Of a DNA stretch of 64,000 nt, positions 1 to 8,934 are shown in pieces. The notes under the pieces are model-generated. The model saw nothing but the letters and a program-made list of their open reading frames with translations. It had not been told where the DNA came from and made no database searches. Position 1 is the first letter of the stretch, and every line of letters starts with the position of its first letter. Made by a program: the position numbers and the translations under genes. Source of the DNA: DASQHW01 sp963837155 (GTDB lineage Bacteria > Actinomycetota > Acidimicrobiia > IMCC26256 > PALSA-610); contig CAWIMB010000002.1 of NCBI GenBank assembly GCA_963837155.1, positions 3,162,001 through 3,226,000 of the forward strand. The letters are read 5' to 3'.

Positions 1-277
1 GATCGCAACCTCGGGGCGGTACGAGCGGGGCGATCACGTGCTCGATCCGTGGACGGGGTTGCCCGCGAGAGGTCTCGCTTCGGTGACGGTCGTCGGGCCC
101 GACCTGGCGATTGCCGATGCGTACGCGACCGCTGCGACCGTGCTCGGACCCGACGAGGGCATGCGTTGGCTCTGCACTCGCGCCGGCTACGAGGGCATGG
201 GCATCACCGACGATCGCGTGGTCGTCGTCACACCCGGCTTCGATCGTCTGCCGCGTGTCGTAGTGTGCGCGGTGTGA
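1..277 (+). CDS. apbE: FAD:protein FMN transferase (ApbE), C-terminal part
   Basis: Only the last ~91 residues are in the window; the reading phase starts at base 2 and the gene begins upstream. ApbE transfers FMN from FAD to a threonine of extracytoplasmic flavoproteins. The visible part carries the family's C-terminal signatures: an HVLDPWTG motif followed by LASVTVV, then the ADAYATA helix, and an ending with the GYEG turn and a VVTPGF strand. Its TGA overlaps the GTG start of the next gene (GTGA), which suggests translational coupling. The motifs are clear; the substrate flavoprotein is not visible here. Confidence 0.85.
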   Translation, partial: IATSGRYERGDHVLDPWTGLPARGLASVTVVGPDLAIADAYATAATVLGPDEGMRWLCTRAGYEGMGITDDRVVVVTPGFDRLPRVVVCAV

Positions 278-1306
278 AGCTCGGGCTCGCGCTCGACGCC
301 TGGTCGGGCGCCGAGGTCAAGATTCCGGTCGAACGCGTGCAACTCGCGGAGCGGCTCGGCTACGACTCGGTGTGGACCGCCGAGGCGTACGGCGCCGACG
401 CGCTGACACCGCTCGCCTACCTCGCGGCGCAGACGTCGCGCGATCAAACTTGCAAGTGGCGTCGTGCAGATCTCCGCCCGCACGCCGGCCGCTACCGCGA
501 TGGCGTTCGCCACGCTGGAAGCCCTCGCCGGCCGCGGCCGAGTCATCGCCGGCCTGGGTCTTTCCGGACCGCAGATCGTCGAGGGCTGGTACGGACAGCC
601 GTGGGCACGGCCCATCGCGCGCACACGCGACTACGTCGCGATCATGCGGAAGGTCTTCCGGCGCGAGGCCGCAGTCGCGCACGAGGGCTCCGCGATCACG
701 CTGCCGTACGCGGGTGCGGACGCGACAGGGCTCGGCAAGCCGTTGAAGCCGATCCTGCACCCGAACCCCGACCTTCCGATCTACGTCGCGGCCGGCGGTC
801 CGAAGAACGTCGCGCTCGCGGCCGAGGTCGCCGATGGCTGGATCCCGATGGGATTGGCGCCCGCCAACGCGCGCGACTTCCAGGTGACGTTGGAGAAGGG
901 CGCCGCCCGGAGCGGCCGTTCGCTCACGACGCTCGAGATCCAGGCGAGCACGACCGTACGTCTTACCGAGGACGTGCGCGCCACGATCGACGCGATGAAG
1001 CCGCGCGTCGCGCTCTACGTCGGCGGCATGGGCGCACGCGACCTGAACTTCCACAAGGACGCCATGGCGCGGCGCGGCTATGCGGACGCGGCAACGCGCA
1101 TTCAGGAACTGTTCCTCGCGGGCCGGCGCGACGAGGCGGTCGCGGCGGTGCCCGACGAGTACGTGGACGAGAGCGCACTGCTCGGCACGCCCGCGCGGAT
1201 CGCCGAGCAGTTCCGCCCCTGGACCGAATGCGGCGTCACCGGCCTCACGATCCACACCGACCAAGACGCAGCCATCGAGCTGATGGCCGAAATTGCTGCC
1301 AACTGA
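274..1306 (+). CDS. LLM-class F420-dependent oxidoreductase (frameshifted)
   Basis: Luciferase-like monooxygenase family protein, probably using coenzyme F420. It starts at GTG 274 within the apbE stop (MKLGLALDAWSG), typical for this TIM-barrel family. The first ~56 codons are in one frame and the rest continues one base out of phase from about base 442. Removing one G from the GCGCG run there restores SRIKLASGVVQIS, a normal family segment, giving about 344 codons. Later family motifs include IYVAAGGPKN, the GWIPMG strand and a C-terminal TGLTIHTDQD. The break looks like a sequencing indel rather than decay, because the downstream part is well preserved. The substrate is unknown; neighbours suggest acyl-CoA or xenobiotic catabolism. 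Confidence 0.8.
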
Positions 1307-1363
1307 TGGCAGCGAATTCCGCGGATAGCGCGGGTTTTGCTGCCAACTGATGGAGGGAATTCC
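1293..1363 (+). repeat. short direct repeat spanning a stop codon and the next RBS
   Basis: Two near-identical copies lie at 1293-1320 and 1337-1363. They share the 17-base block TTGCTGCCAACTGATGG and then AATTCC, with only the middle few bases differing. Copy 1 contains the last codons and TGA of the oxidoreductase; copy 2 is noncoding and its GGAGGG provides the ribosome binding site of the next gene. It looks like a small local duplication of a gene end. Confidence 0.6.
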
Positions 1364-1364
1364 C

Positions 1365-2153
1365 GTGACGTACGAGTTCATTGCGGTGGACGACCCGGCC
1401 GAGCGCGTTCGACGGATCACGCTGAACCGGCCCGAGAAGCGCAACGCGATCAACCACGGGATGCGCGCCGAGCTGTTCGACGCGTTGGAAGCCGCCGACG
1501 TCGACAACGCGGTGCACGTCACGATCGTGCGTGGCGCCGGACCGTGCTTCTCGTCCGGATACGACCTCAAGCGCGCCGCGACCGACGAAAGGCCGTACTA
1601 CACGGCCGGCGGCGACGGGAATTGGTCGCGCCACGTCACCGACGGGTGGTTCCGCATCTGGGATCTCGCCAAGCCGGTCGTCGCGCAAGTACACGGCTAC
1701 GCAATGGCCGGCGGCACCGAGCTCGTCGCCGCGTGCGACCTCGTGTACGTCGCGCACGATGCGGCGTTCAGCTATCCCGTCGTGCGCGTGATCAGCCCGC
1801 CCGACTTCCAGTACCACCCGTGGCTGGTCGGCATGCGCAACGCGATGGAGCTCGTGCTGATGGGCGACCCCATCACCGGTGACGACGCGGTGCGTATCGG
1901 CCTTGCCAACCGAGCGTTCCCGGCTGAGGACCTCGACGCGCAGGTGCTTACGCTCGCACAACGGTTGGCAGGCGTGCCGGCCGAGCTGCTGCAGATCAAC
2001 AAACGCAGCGTGCACCGGGCGATGGAGATCATGGGCATCCGCACGGGTCTGCGCGCGGGGTCGGAGCTGCAAGCTCTTGCGTCGAGCCTGCCATCCTCGC
2101 AGGCGCGCATCCAGGGAAACGCGATCGCATCGGTGAAGGACGCGGCGAGGTGA
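1365..2153 (+). CDS. enoyl-CoA hydratase/isomerase family protein
   Basis: Crotonase-fold protein of about 262 residues acting on acyl-CoA thioesters. The N-terminal RITLNRPEKRNAI motif, the oxyanion-hole segment CFSSGYDL and the second segment HGYAMAGGTEL are all present. GTG 1365 was chosen because GGAGGG lies 8 bases upstream; an ATG at 1350 has no such site. The region around residues 140-160 (VVRVISPPDFQYHPW) departs from classical hydratases, where a catalytic Glu is expected, so this may be an isomerase, hydrolase or other crotonase reaction. It lies in a same-strand run with the F420-type oxidoreductase and an acyl-CoA carboxylase, consistent with a catabolic operon. Confidence 0.82.
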   Translation: MTYEFIAVDDPAERVRRITLNRPEKRNAINHGMRAELFDALEAADVDNAVHVTIVRGAGPCFSSGYDLKRAATDERPYYTAGGDGNWSRHVTDGWFRIWDLAKPVVAQVHGYAMAGGTELVAACDLVYVAHDAAFSYPVVRVISPPDFQYHPWLVGMRNAMELVLMGDPITGDDAVRIGLANRAFPAEDLDAQVLTLAQRLAGVPAELLQINKRSVHRAMEIMGIRTGLRAGSELQALASSLPSSQARIQGNAIASVKDAAR

Positions 2154-2217
2154 GTCGCCCGAAGCCGGAGGCGCACGGGCGCCGTGGCCGGAGCGGCCCG
2201 CAGAGCGGACAAGCATC

Positions 2218-3711
2218 GTGAGCGACTGGGATCCGATCCTGAGTGAGCTCGAGCGCCGTCGTGACAACGCACGCGCGATGGGCGGGGCCGAGCGTGTCGC
2301 GCGCCATCACGGGCAGGGCAAGCTCGACGCTCGCCAACGGATCGACGCCCTGTTCGACGACGGCACCTTCGTCGAGCTCGGCTCGTTCACGGGGGCGCAA
2401 GAACACCCGGCGGACGCGCTCGTCGCCGGGCTCGGCCGTATCGATGGTCGGCCCGCGCTCGCAGCGGTCGAGGACTTCACGGTGCTCGGCGGATCGATCG
2501 GGAACGGCGCCGCCGACAAGCGGTACCGCCTTGCCCAGATCGCCCGTCAGGAACGCGTCCCGTTGGTATTCATGCTCGAAGGCGCCGGCCACCGGCTCAC
2601 CAACAAGCCGACCGGTCGCCGTCCGAACGATCTCCAGGCGCTCGCCGAGCTCTCGGGATACGTGCCGATGGTCTGCCTCGTGCTCGGGCCGTCCGCCGGC
2701 CACGGCGCGCTCACCGCACCGCTCTCCGACTTCGTCGTGATGACCCCGCAAGCGTCGCTGTTCAGCGCCGGACCACCGCTCGTCAAGGACGCGATCGGTG
2801 AAAACGTGACGAAGGAGGAGCTCGGTGGTCCCGCGGTGCACATCGAGACGTCGGGCGTCGCGCACAACCTCGCCGACGACGACCACGACGCGATCGCGAT
2901 GGCCCGCCGCTACCTCTCGTACCTCCCGGGCAACGCGTGGTCGGCGCCGCCGCGCCGCGCGCCCGGTCCGGACACCGCACCACGAGTGCTCGAGGACCTG
3001 CTCCATCTCATCCCCGCCAACCCGCGCAAGCCGTACGCGATGCGCGCGGTCCTCGACCGGCTCGTCGACGACGGCTCCCTGTTGGAGATCCAGCCCCAGT
3101 ACGGCACCGCGATCGTGACCGCGTTCGCGCACCTCGGCGGTCACAGCGTCGCGATCGTCGCCAACGACCCGAGCGTCAAGGCGGGGACCGTCGACACTGC
3201 GGCCGCCGAGAAGGCCGCGCACTTCCTCGACGTCGCGGGCGCGTTCCATCTGCCGTGCGTGTTCCTCGCCGACAATCCGGGCGTCATGGCGGGGACGCAG
3301 GCCGAGCGCGCGGGCGCGCTGCGTGCGGTGGCCCGCATGTTCGTGTCGCAACACCGCTTGCAGGTGCCGAAGCTCCACGTCACCGTTCGCAAGGCGTTCG
3401 GCTTTGGCAGCTCGATCATGGCGATGAATCCATTCGACAACCAGACGATCTCATTGTCGTTCCCGGCGATCACCTTGGGCGCGTTGCCGGCGTCGAGCGG
3501 CGCCGCGTCGCACAAGCTCTCCGACGAGGAAGCGGCACAGATCGCGGCCGAACAGTCAGCTGCCGCGTTCCGGAGCGCGAGCGGCATGGGCTACGACGAC
3601 GTGATCGATCCGCGCCAACTCCGCAACGCGTTGCTGCACGGCCTGACGTTGAGCGAGGGTCGCGGAAGCGGGCCGTTCGCGCCGACGACGCACGTCGGCA
3701 TCCAGCCGTGA
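2218..3711 (+). CDS. acyl-CoA carboxylase carboxyltransferase (beta) subunit
   Basis: Biotin-dependent carboxyltransferase of 497 residues, the usual length for propionyl-/methylcrotonyl-CoA carboxylase beta chains. It starts at GTG 2218. Both crotonase-like halves are visible: the N-half with the GKLDARQRIDALFDDGTF motif and AVEDFTVLGGSIG, and the C-half with a VAIVANDP strand, the LADNPGVMAGTQAE segment and KAFGFGSSIMAMNP. It should transfer CO2 from carboxybiotin to an acyl-CoA; the partner biotin carboxylase/BCCP subunit is not in the window. Acyl-chain specificity cannot be read from sequence alone. Confidence 0.9.
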   Translation: MSDWDPILSELERRRDNARAMGGAERVARHHGQGKLDARQRIDALFDDGTFVELGSFTGAQEHPADALVAGLGRIDGRPALAAVEDFTVLGGSIGNGAADKRYRLAQIARQERVPLVFMLEGAGHRLTNKPTGRRPNDLQALAELSGYVPMVCLVLGPSAGHGALTAPLSDFVVMTPQASLFSAGPPLVKDAIGENVTKEELGGPAVHIETSGVAHNLADDDHDAIAMARRYLSYLPGNAWSAPPRRAPGPDTAPRVLEDLLHLIPANPRKPYAMRAVLDRLVDDGSLLEIQPQYGTAIVTAFAHLGGHSVAIVANDPSVKAGTVDTAAAEKAAHFLDVAGAFHLPCVFLADNPGVMAGTQAERAGALRAVARMFVSQHRLQVPKLHVTVRKAFGFGSSIMAMNPFDNQTISLSFPAITLGALPASSGAASHKLSDEEAAQIAAEQSAAAFRSASGMGYDDVIDPRQLRNALLHGLTLSEGRGSGPFAPTTHVGIQP

Positions 3712-3715
3712 GGAC

Positions 3716-3768
3716 AGGTTTTGGCGACAGGGGACGACCGAAATGGTCGTCGGGTGTCGCAAAAACCT
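3716..3768 (+). repeat. 53-bp imperfect palindrome, copy A
   Basis: A 53-base element with two 24-base arms around a 5-base GAAAT loop; 20 of 24 arm positions pair, with a 3x3 internal loop. It sits between convergent genes and its last bases reach into the stop codon of the minus-strand gene, so it could terminate transcription from both sides. A second copy in inverted orientation lies at 60648-60700: 42 of 53 bases are identical, and several differences keep base pairing through G-T pairs. No other copy was found by eye in this window. Confidence 0.7.
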
Positions 3769-4510
3769 ACTGAAGCAGCTTCTTGGGGTGGCGGCCGTCG
3801 ACGTAGCCGATGAACGGCTCCGCGATGTTGTAGCCGAGCAGTTCCTGGAGGCGCTCGGGGAGCGTGCGCGCGACCTCGGGCGGCACGACGAGCACGTGAT
3901 TCTCGACCGGGCGCAGCCACGCCCGCGAGTAGTGCATGACAACGCCGAGGCGTGACTCATCCGTCGAGTTCGCGCCGCCGCCGTGCCACACGCTGCCGAG
4001 ATAGACGAGCGCGGCACCGGCCGGCATCTCGACCGAAACCGTTTCGGTGTCGGGGCCCGGGAATTTGTCGACCCACGTGTGCGAACCCGGGATGATGCGC
4101 GTCGTGCCGTTAGCTTCGGTGAACTCCTGGAGCGGCCACATGATGTTGACGACCAGCTCGGCGTGCGGACGCGGGATCGGATACGTCGCGTCGTCGGGAT
4201 GCAGGGGTTGGCTCCGCTCCCCCGGCCCGATGTCGATCGCCGTCGGCGCGCTCAGGTGGTACTCGCCGAGCAGCTCGTCGAGCAACGCGAGGATCGTCGG
4301 ATGCATCGCCATGCCGTCGAGCGCGCGCGTCTTGCCGAACAACGCGTAGACGCGCCGCGTCTTGCGCCCCTCGAAGTCGCCGCGGCCGTACGGCGTGTCG
4401 ACGAGAATCCGGTCGAGCTCGTCGCGTGCGTGCTTGACGTCCACCGGGTCGAGCACATCCTCGATGAGGACGTAGCCGTCGCGCTGGAGGTCGGCAAGCG
4501 CGTCTACCAT
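3767..4510 (-). CDS. phytanoyl-CoA dioxygenase (PhyH) family protein
   Basis: Fe(II)/2-oxoglutarate-dependent oxygenase of 247 residues. The double-stranded beta-helix iron ligands are visible as HxD in QPLHPDDATYP (about residue 103) and a distal His in the VWHGGGANST segment. The family motif IIPGSHTW is present just before. Start at ATG 4510; an in-frame GTG at 4534 lacks a ribosome binding site. It is transcribed divergently from the PadR gene with only 37 bases between, so PadR may control it. The substrate is likely a small hydrophobic molecule; true phytanoyl-CoA activity is not implied. Confidence 0.85.
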   Translation of the reverse strand: MVDALADLQRDGYVLIEDVLDPVDVKHARDELDRILVDTPYGRGDFEGRKTRRVYALFGKTRALDGMAMHPTILALLDELLGEYHLSAPTAIDIGPGERSQPLHPDDATYPIPRPHAELVVNIMWPLQEFTEANGTTRIIPGSHTWVDKFPGPDTETVSVEMPAGAALVYLGSVWHGGGANSTDESRLGVVMHYSRAWLRPVENHVLVVPPEVARTLPERLQELLGYNIAEPFIGYVDGRHPKKLLQ

Positions 4511-4547
4511 CGGCCCTGATCGTTCACCTTCCACAAGGGAATGTCAA

Positions 4548-5048
4548 GTGGCTGGATCGGAAGTGCTCAATGCGACCCAGGGCTCGCTGCTCGGACTCCT
4601 GCACGACCGGCCGAAGACAGGCTGGGAGCTGGTGCAGGAGGCGAAGGCCGGGCTCGCCCGCTTCTGGAACGTGACCCAGAGCCACGTGTACCGGGAGCTT
4701 GGCGTCCTGGAGGCGCGCAAGCTGATCCGGCCCGGAAAACCCGGCCCGCGCGACCGGCGGCCGTTCACGATCACGGCGGCCGGCAAGCGAGCGTTCCGCA
4801 CCTGGATCAACGAGGATCCGGCACCGGAACAGCTCCGGTTCCCGCTCCTCGTCACGCTCTGGTTCGGCCGTCACCTCGACACCGCGACGCTCGCGACGTT
4901 CGTCGACAAGGCGCGCGCCGAACACGACGAGCGGCTCGCGCACTACCGCCGCATGCAGACCGAGGACCCCCATATCAACGCGGTCGTTTCCTTCGGCGTG
5001 CACTACGAGCGCGCCGTGCTCGACTGGCTCGACGAACTGACCTTCTGA
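4548..5048 (+). CDS. PadR family transcriptional regulator
   Basis: Winged-helix repressor of 166 residues starting at GTG 4548. The N-terminal half has the PadR pattern: LGLLHDRPKTGWELVQ, then SHVYRELGVLEARKLI as recognition helix and wing, and TITAAGKRAFRTW. The C-terminal helical half (AEHDERLAHYRRMQ) resembles the dimerisation domain of PadR-S2 types. It is divergent from the PhyH dioxygenase and 13 bases upstream of an enoyl-CoA hydratase, so it probably controls one or both. The ligand is unknown. Confidence 0.88.
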   Translation: MAGSEVLNATQGSLLGLLHDRPKTGWELVQEAKAGLARFWNVTQSHVYRELGVLEARKLIRPGKPGPRDRRPFTITAAGKRAFRTWINEDPAPEQLRFPLLVTLWFGRHLDTATLATFVDKARAEHDERLAHYRRMQTEDPHINAVVSFGVHYERAVLDWLDELTF

Positions 5049-5061
5049 TAACGAGCACGAC

Positions 5062-5866
5062 GTGGGTTTCGTCCTGATCGACAAGCCGCGGCCGCACGTA
5101 GCGCTCGTGACGTTGAATCGCCCCGAGCGCATGAACGCGATGGCGTTCGACGTCATGATCCCGTTGCGCGAGGCCCTGGGGGAACTGAGTCACGACAACG
5201 ACGTGCGCGTCGTCGTGCTCACGGGCGCTGGGCATGGGTTCTGTTCGGGCGCGGACCTCGAGGATGCGGGGATCGTCCCCAACATCGACGGATTGACCGT
5301 GACGTCGATCGCACGGCGCGCGCTGGAGCTGCTCGACGACGTGATCATCGCGATCCGCAAGATGCACCAGCCGGTCATCGGCGCGATCAACGGTGCCGCG
5401 ATCGGCGGCGGGTTCTGCCTCGCGTGCGCGTGCGACCTCCGCGTCGGCGCCGAGGCCGCGTACTTCCGCGCCGCGGGCATCAACAACGGCCTTACGGCGA
5501 GCGAGCTCGGAATCTCATACCTGTTGCCGCGCGAGATCGGTTCGGCGCGCCGCGTTCGACATCATGCTGACCGGCCGCGACGTCGACGCCGCCGAGGCCG
5601 AACGCATCGGGTTGCTCTCCCGAGTGGTCGCCGGCGAGGAGCTGCTCGACGAGTGCTACGCCGTTGCCGAACGGATCATCGGCTACTCGCGCGTCGGCGT
5701 GGAGGTCACCAAGCGCATGCTCTGGTCGAGCCTGGACGCCGCGAGCCTGACGGCCCACATGGACCACGAGGGCATCGCCCAGCTGTACGTGCGGCTCACG
5801 ACTCAGAACTTCGAGGAAGCGATCCGCGCCCGCAAGGAGAAACGCACCCCGGAGTACCGCGACTAG
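5062..5866 (+). CDS. enoyl-CoA hydratase (frameshifted)
   Basis: Crotonase-fold acyl-CoA hydratase of ~268 residues beginning at GTG 5062. The first frame carries VTLNRPERMNAM, CSGADLEDAG and the oxyanion segment NGAAIGGGF; the rest, from about 5551, continues one base out of phase with AFDIMLTGRDVDAAEAERIG. A single extra C in GCGCGCCGCG explains the break; without it the junction reads IGSARAFDIMLTGR, which is normal for the family. Probably an indel error. The TAG stop overlaps the stop of the convergent kinase gene (CTAG). Likely cotranscribed with padR. Confidence 0.85.
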
Positions 5867-6963
5867 CGGTTCCAGTAACTCCCGTCGAGCATCTGCTCCA
5901 GCAGGTTGCGGAACATGATGAGGTCGTCAGGGTCGTCGGGCTTCTCCATCGAGCCGTATGCGATTCCACGCGTGCTCGTGCGCACCGACACGATCGCGAA
6001 CCGCAGCGCCGCGAACACCTCGTACCATTCGAGGTTCCGCACGCGGTGACCGCTGAGCTCTTCGTACTCGGCCATCATCGCGTCGCGTTGCATGAAGTCC
6101 TTCATCCCGGCCATGCCGAATCGCACGGCCATGTCGTCGAAAAACTCGTGCAGGAAGATCATCCACGCCAGGTCGACCTCGCGCGGGCCCATCGTCGCCA
6201 TCTCCCAGTCGAGCACGGCGACCGGCGTGAAGTCGCGGTAGAGGATGTTGCCGACGCGCGAGTCGCCCCAGTTGAAGACCGTCTCGCGCTCGTCCGGCCA
6301 GTGCTTCTCCAACCATTCAAACGCGCGGTCGATCAGGGGATAGGAGATTCCCTCCCGCGCCCATTCGTAGTACCAGCGCTCGTGACCGAGCTGCTGTCGC
6401 AACGCAGTGTCACCATGTTGCGGCCGCGCGAGGAACGAGAGGTCGGCGTTGCCCGGGTGCAGCCGGTGCAACGCAACGAGCACCTCGAGTGTGCGCCGTT
6501 GCATCGCCGCCCGCTGCTCCGGTGTCGCGTCGGCGACCCAGCCCATGAACACGTAGGGCGGGATGTCGGGCGGCGCGTCGCCGTCGATGCGTTTCATCAC
6601 GAGGAACTGCGTCCCGAGCCACTGCTCGTCGAGCTCGAGCCAGCGCACCTCGGGCGCCGGCACGTCGGTGTGGGCGCGGACGAGGTTCATGCACTTCGCC
6701 TGTAGCTCGATGTCGTACTCGGGGAACACCGGATAGACATCGGCGGTCGGCGCCAGCCTCGCCACGTAGCGCTCGGTCTCGCCGCGGGCGGTCATCTCGA
6801 ACAACACGGTTTCGCTCGACATACCGTTGCCGGGCGCGCTGGCGTGGGAGACACGCGCACTCGGATCGACGGTGGCCCGCGCCCAGCGCTCCAGCGCCGG
6901 CCCGACCTCGCTGAGGTCCCGTCGCCACGGCGTGTCGAGCTCGAGCGGGTTCTCTTCGGCCAT
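5863..6963 (-). CDS. phosphotransferase (APH/ChoK-like) family protein
   Basis: Aminoglycoside-phosphotransferase-fold protein of 366 residues, of the type often encoded beside acyl-CoA dehydrogenases. The catalytic loop is replaced by FNWGDSRVGNILY (Asp and Asn kept) and the metal-binding segment is VLDWEMATMGP. LVMKRIDGDAPPD and the Trp-rich middle match the actinobacterial subgroup. ATG 6963 preferred; GTG 6972 is possible. The substrate is unknown; context suggests catabolic acyl chains rather than antibiotics. Confidence 0.85.
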   Translation of the reverse strand: MAEENPLELDTPWRRDLSEVGPALERWARATVDPSARVSHASAPGNGMSSETVLFEMTARGETERYVARLAPTADVYPVFPEYDIELQAKCMNLVRAHTDVPAPEVRWLELDEQWLGTQFLVMKRIDGDAPPDIPPYVFMGWVADATPEQRAAMQRRTLEVLVALHRLHPGNADLSFLARPQHGDTALRQQLGHERWYYEWAREGISYPLIDRAFEWLEKHWPDERETVFNWGDSRVGNILYRDFTPVAVLDWEMATMGPREVDLAWMIFLHEFFDDMAVRFGMAGMKDFMQRDAMMAEYEELSGHRVRNLEWYEVFAALRFAIVSVRTSTRGIAYGSMEKPDDPDDLIMFRNLLEQMLDGSYWNR

Positions 6964-7049
6964 CGCCGCCACAACCTACGCGATGAACATGGTCGGATCC
7001 GCCGCCGTCCTGAGTGCTTCCCCGCTCAGCGGGCCGCGGCTCCTCCGGG

Positions 7050-7955
7050 CTACTCCTCGAGCAGGAACGTCCACCAGTAGGCCCAGGATCCAAGGTAAGT
7101 GCCGTTCCACGATTTGTTCTCGGCGTAGACGCAACCGACACCCGCTCGCTTCCACATCGAATCGACGAGGAAGCCGTTGTGCGGGGGGCTGTTTCGCCAC
7201 GCGGCGACCGCCCGCTCAGGACTCGACGAACCCAACGCGAGCAGGTCGGCCACCAGGGGGAGCGGATCGCGCATGCCCATCCTCCATTGCTCTTGACCAA
7301 GCAGGGATGGGTTGTGGTTGAAGGTACCGATGTCGGCAAGGTCGACGATGTAACGCCGGCCAAGTTCGTTCAGCGTGTCTGTCCCGCGCAGCGTGCGAAT
7401 CCCGTGGGCTCGCAGGTCGTCGTTCATCAGCGTGAGCGTGTCGTTGACGTAGTTCGCCGGGCATTCCCGCTGGTGCACACCCTTCAACGGCACGCCGTAC
7501 GGCGGGTTGGGACCGCCGGTCGGGACCGTGGTGGTGGTCGTCGTCGTCCCGGGCCGTACGGTGGTTGGCGTGGTTGGCGTGGTCGTCGTCGGTCCGCCGT
7601 TGCCGAACTGCACGTTCACCGTCGCGCTGTTGGAAGCCACGAGGTTCGTGATCGTGTGCGCCCGGTAGGAGTACGCGCCGGCGATCGTCGGATGATCCTT
7701 CACCGAGCCGTGTTCGCGCGTGGACCGCTTCCACAACGAGAATGCGGTAGCGGTGGGCGTCTTCCGTTCGATCTCGATTGCGGTGCGGCGCCGGGTGCCG
7801 CCGTCGTCGAAGCTCCACGTGACGCGGATCGTGTTGCCGCGCTCGATGCGAGCGTTCAGGCCGGGCGCGGGTGCGACCGCGGTCGCGGCCGACGTCCACA
7901 ACCCGGCCGCCGCGATCGCGAGACCAACCGTAATGATGAGGGCGCGTGACTTCAT
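7050..7955 (-). CDS. secreted CAP (SCP/PR1-like) domain protein, copy 1
   Basis: Secreted protein of 301 residues. Residues 1-27 are a signal peptide ending in SAATAVA. A beta-rich module (~30-115) is followed by a Thr/Pro linker (~120-150), then a CAP-like domain with LMNDDLRAHGIRTL, AWRNSPPHNGFLVD and the VGCVY strand near the C terminus. The usual CAP His/Glu pocket is not obvious. It forms a tandem pair with the next gene, 10 bases apart and of the same architecture, so they arose by duplication and are probably cotranscribed. The function of such actinobacterial CAP proteins is unknown; extracellular. Confidence 0.75.
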   Translation of the reverse strand: MKSRALIITVGLAIAAAGLWTSAATAVAPAPGLNARIERGNTIRVTWSFDDGGTRRRTAIEIERKTPTATAFSLWKRSTREHGSVKDHPTIAGAYSYRAHTITNLVASNSATVNVQFGNGGPTTTTPTTPTTVRPGTTTTTTTVPTGGPNPPYGVPLKGVHQRECPANYVNDTLTLMNDDLRAHGIRTLRGTDTLNELGRRYIVDLADIGTFNHNPSLLGQEQWRMGMRDPLPLVADLLALGSSSPERAVAAWRNSPPHNGFLVDSMWKRAGVGCVYAENKSWNGTYLGSWAYWWTFLLEE

Positions 7956-7965
7956 CGGTGTCGTG

Positions 7966-8844
7966 TCAGCCGAACAGCAACGAGATCCACACGTTGCCCT
8001 TGTTGGGATCGAGATGGCTGTCCGAACCGCGCTTGTCGTCGTAGACGCAGCCGGCGCCGATCTGCGAACCCGTGTACAGAAGGATCTGCCGGTGCGGCGG
8101 GCTGCTCATGAAGCTCGCCACCGCCCCGTCGGGCGTGGGGTTGTTGACGATGATGATCTCTCCCCACCAGGCCGCGCCGGTCGCGGCCGCGACCGCGGGC
8201 AGCCCGCTGTGATCGAGCGTCTGCGTCTTGCCCATCTGGATCGCGCGCATGTGCGCGGCGAGCTGCAACGTCGCGTTGCTGGTGACCGCCGGCGACCCGA
8301 CCTTCGCGCGCTCTTGATTGACGGCGCGGATGACGTCCGGCACCCACGTCGCCGGGCATTCGCTGAAGCCGGGCGGCATGTCGTTCGTCGGCGGCGGCGG
8401 CTTGGCCACGGTCGTGGTGGTCGTCGTCGGGCGGACCGTCGTGGTGGTCGTCGAGCTCGGCGGAGGCGGCGGCACCAGACGCGCCGAGAAGCTGGGACCC
8501 CAATCCTGGGCGACACCACGCACGGTCAAGCGCGCCCGGTACGTCACCATGCCGGGCTGCGCGGTGTCGCGGATCATGCCGGTCGGCCGGGGCCGGTTGC
8601 GCGTGAAGACCACCGCGTGGGCGCCGGGGGCGTCGGAGTTCCGCTCGACCTCGAGCCGCAGGCCCGAACGCGAGCCGGTGCTCGCGAACGACCAGTGGAC
8701 CTCGACGCGACCACCGGCGCGCATCTTGATCGTCAACGTCGGTGTCGGCGACGTGGCGTGGGCGGGCGCATTGGCGACCACCACGGCACCCGCCAGCAGC
8801 GCGACCGCGAACAGACCCGTAAAGACTCTTCCGTGAGCTCGCAT
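7966..8844 (-). CDS. secreted CAP (SCP/PR1-like) domain protein, copy 2
   Basis: Paralogue of the downstream gene, 292 residues. Signal peptide at 1-31 (FTGLFAVALLAGAVVVANA, ending AHA), a beta-rich module to ~120, a Pro/Thr-rich linker (~125-150), then a CAP-like domain with AVNQERAKVGSPAV, a central AATGAAWWGEII and MSSPPHRQILL, which is the closest match to the CAP signature. ATG 8844 follows a G-rich ribosome binding site directly upstream. As the 5' gene of the pair it probably carries the promoter. Extracellular, function unknown. Confidence 0.78.
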   Translation of the reverse strand: MRAHGRVFTGLFAVALLAGAVVVANAPAHATSPTPTLTIKMRAGGRVEVHWSFASTGSRSGLRLEVERNSDAPGAHAVVFTRNRPRPTGMIRDTAQPGMVTYRARLTVRGVAQDWGPSFSARLVPPPPPSSTTTTTVRPTTTTTTVAKPPPPTNDMPPGFSECPATWVPDVIRAVNQERAKVGSPAVTSNATLQLAAHMRAIQMGKTQTLDHSGLPAVAAATGAAWWGEIIIVNNPTPDGAVASFMSSPPHRQILLYTGSQIGAGCVYDDKRGSDSHLDPNKGNVWISLLFG

Positions 8845-8934
8845 GTTCCCCCCCGCCTCTGCGGCGCCGTCCGTGACGCACCCACCAGTTTGCCCCATTC
8901 GAACGCTTTGAGACAACAGGCCGGGCGACCCGTT

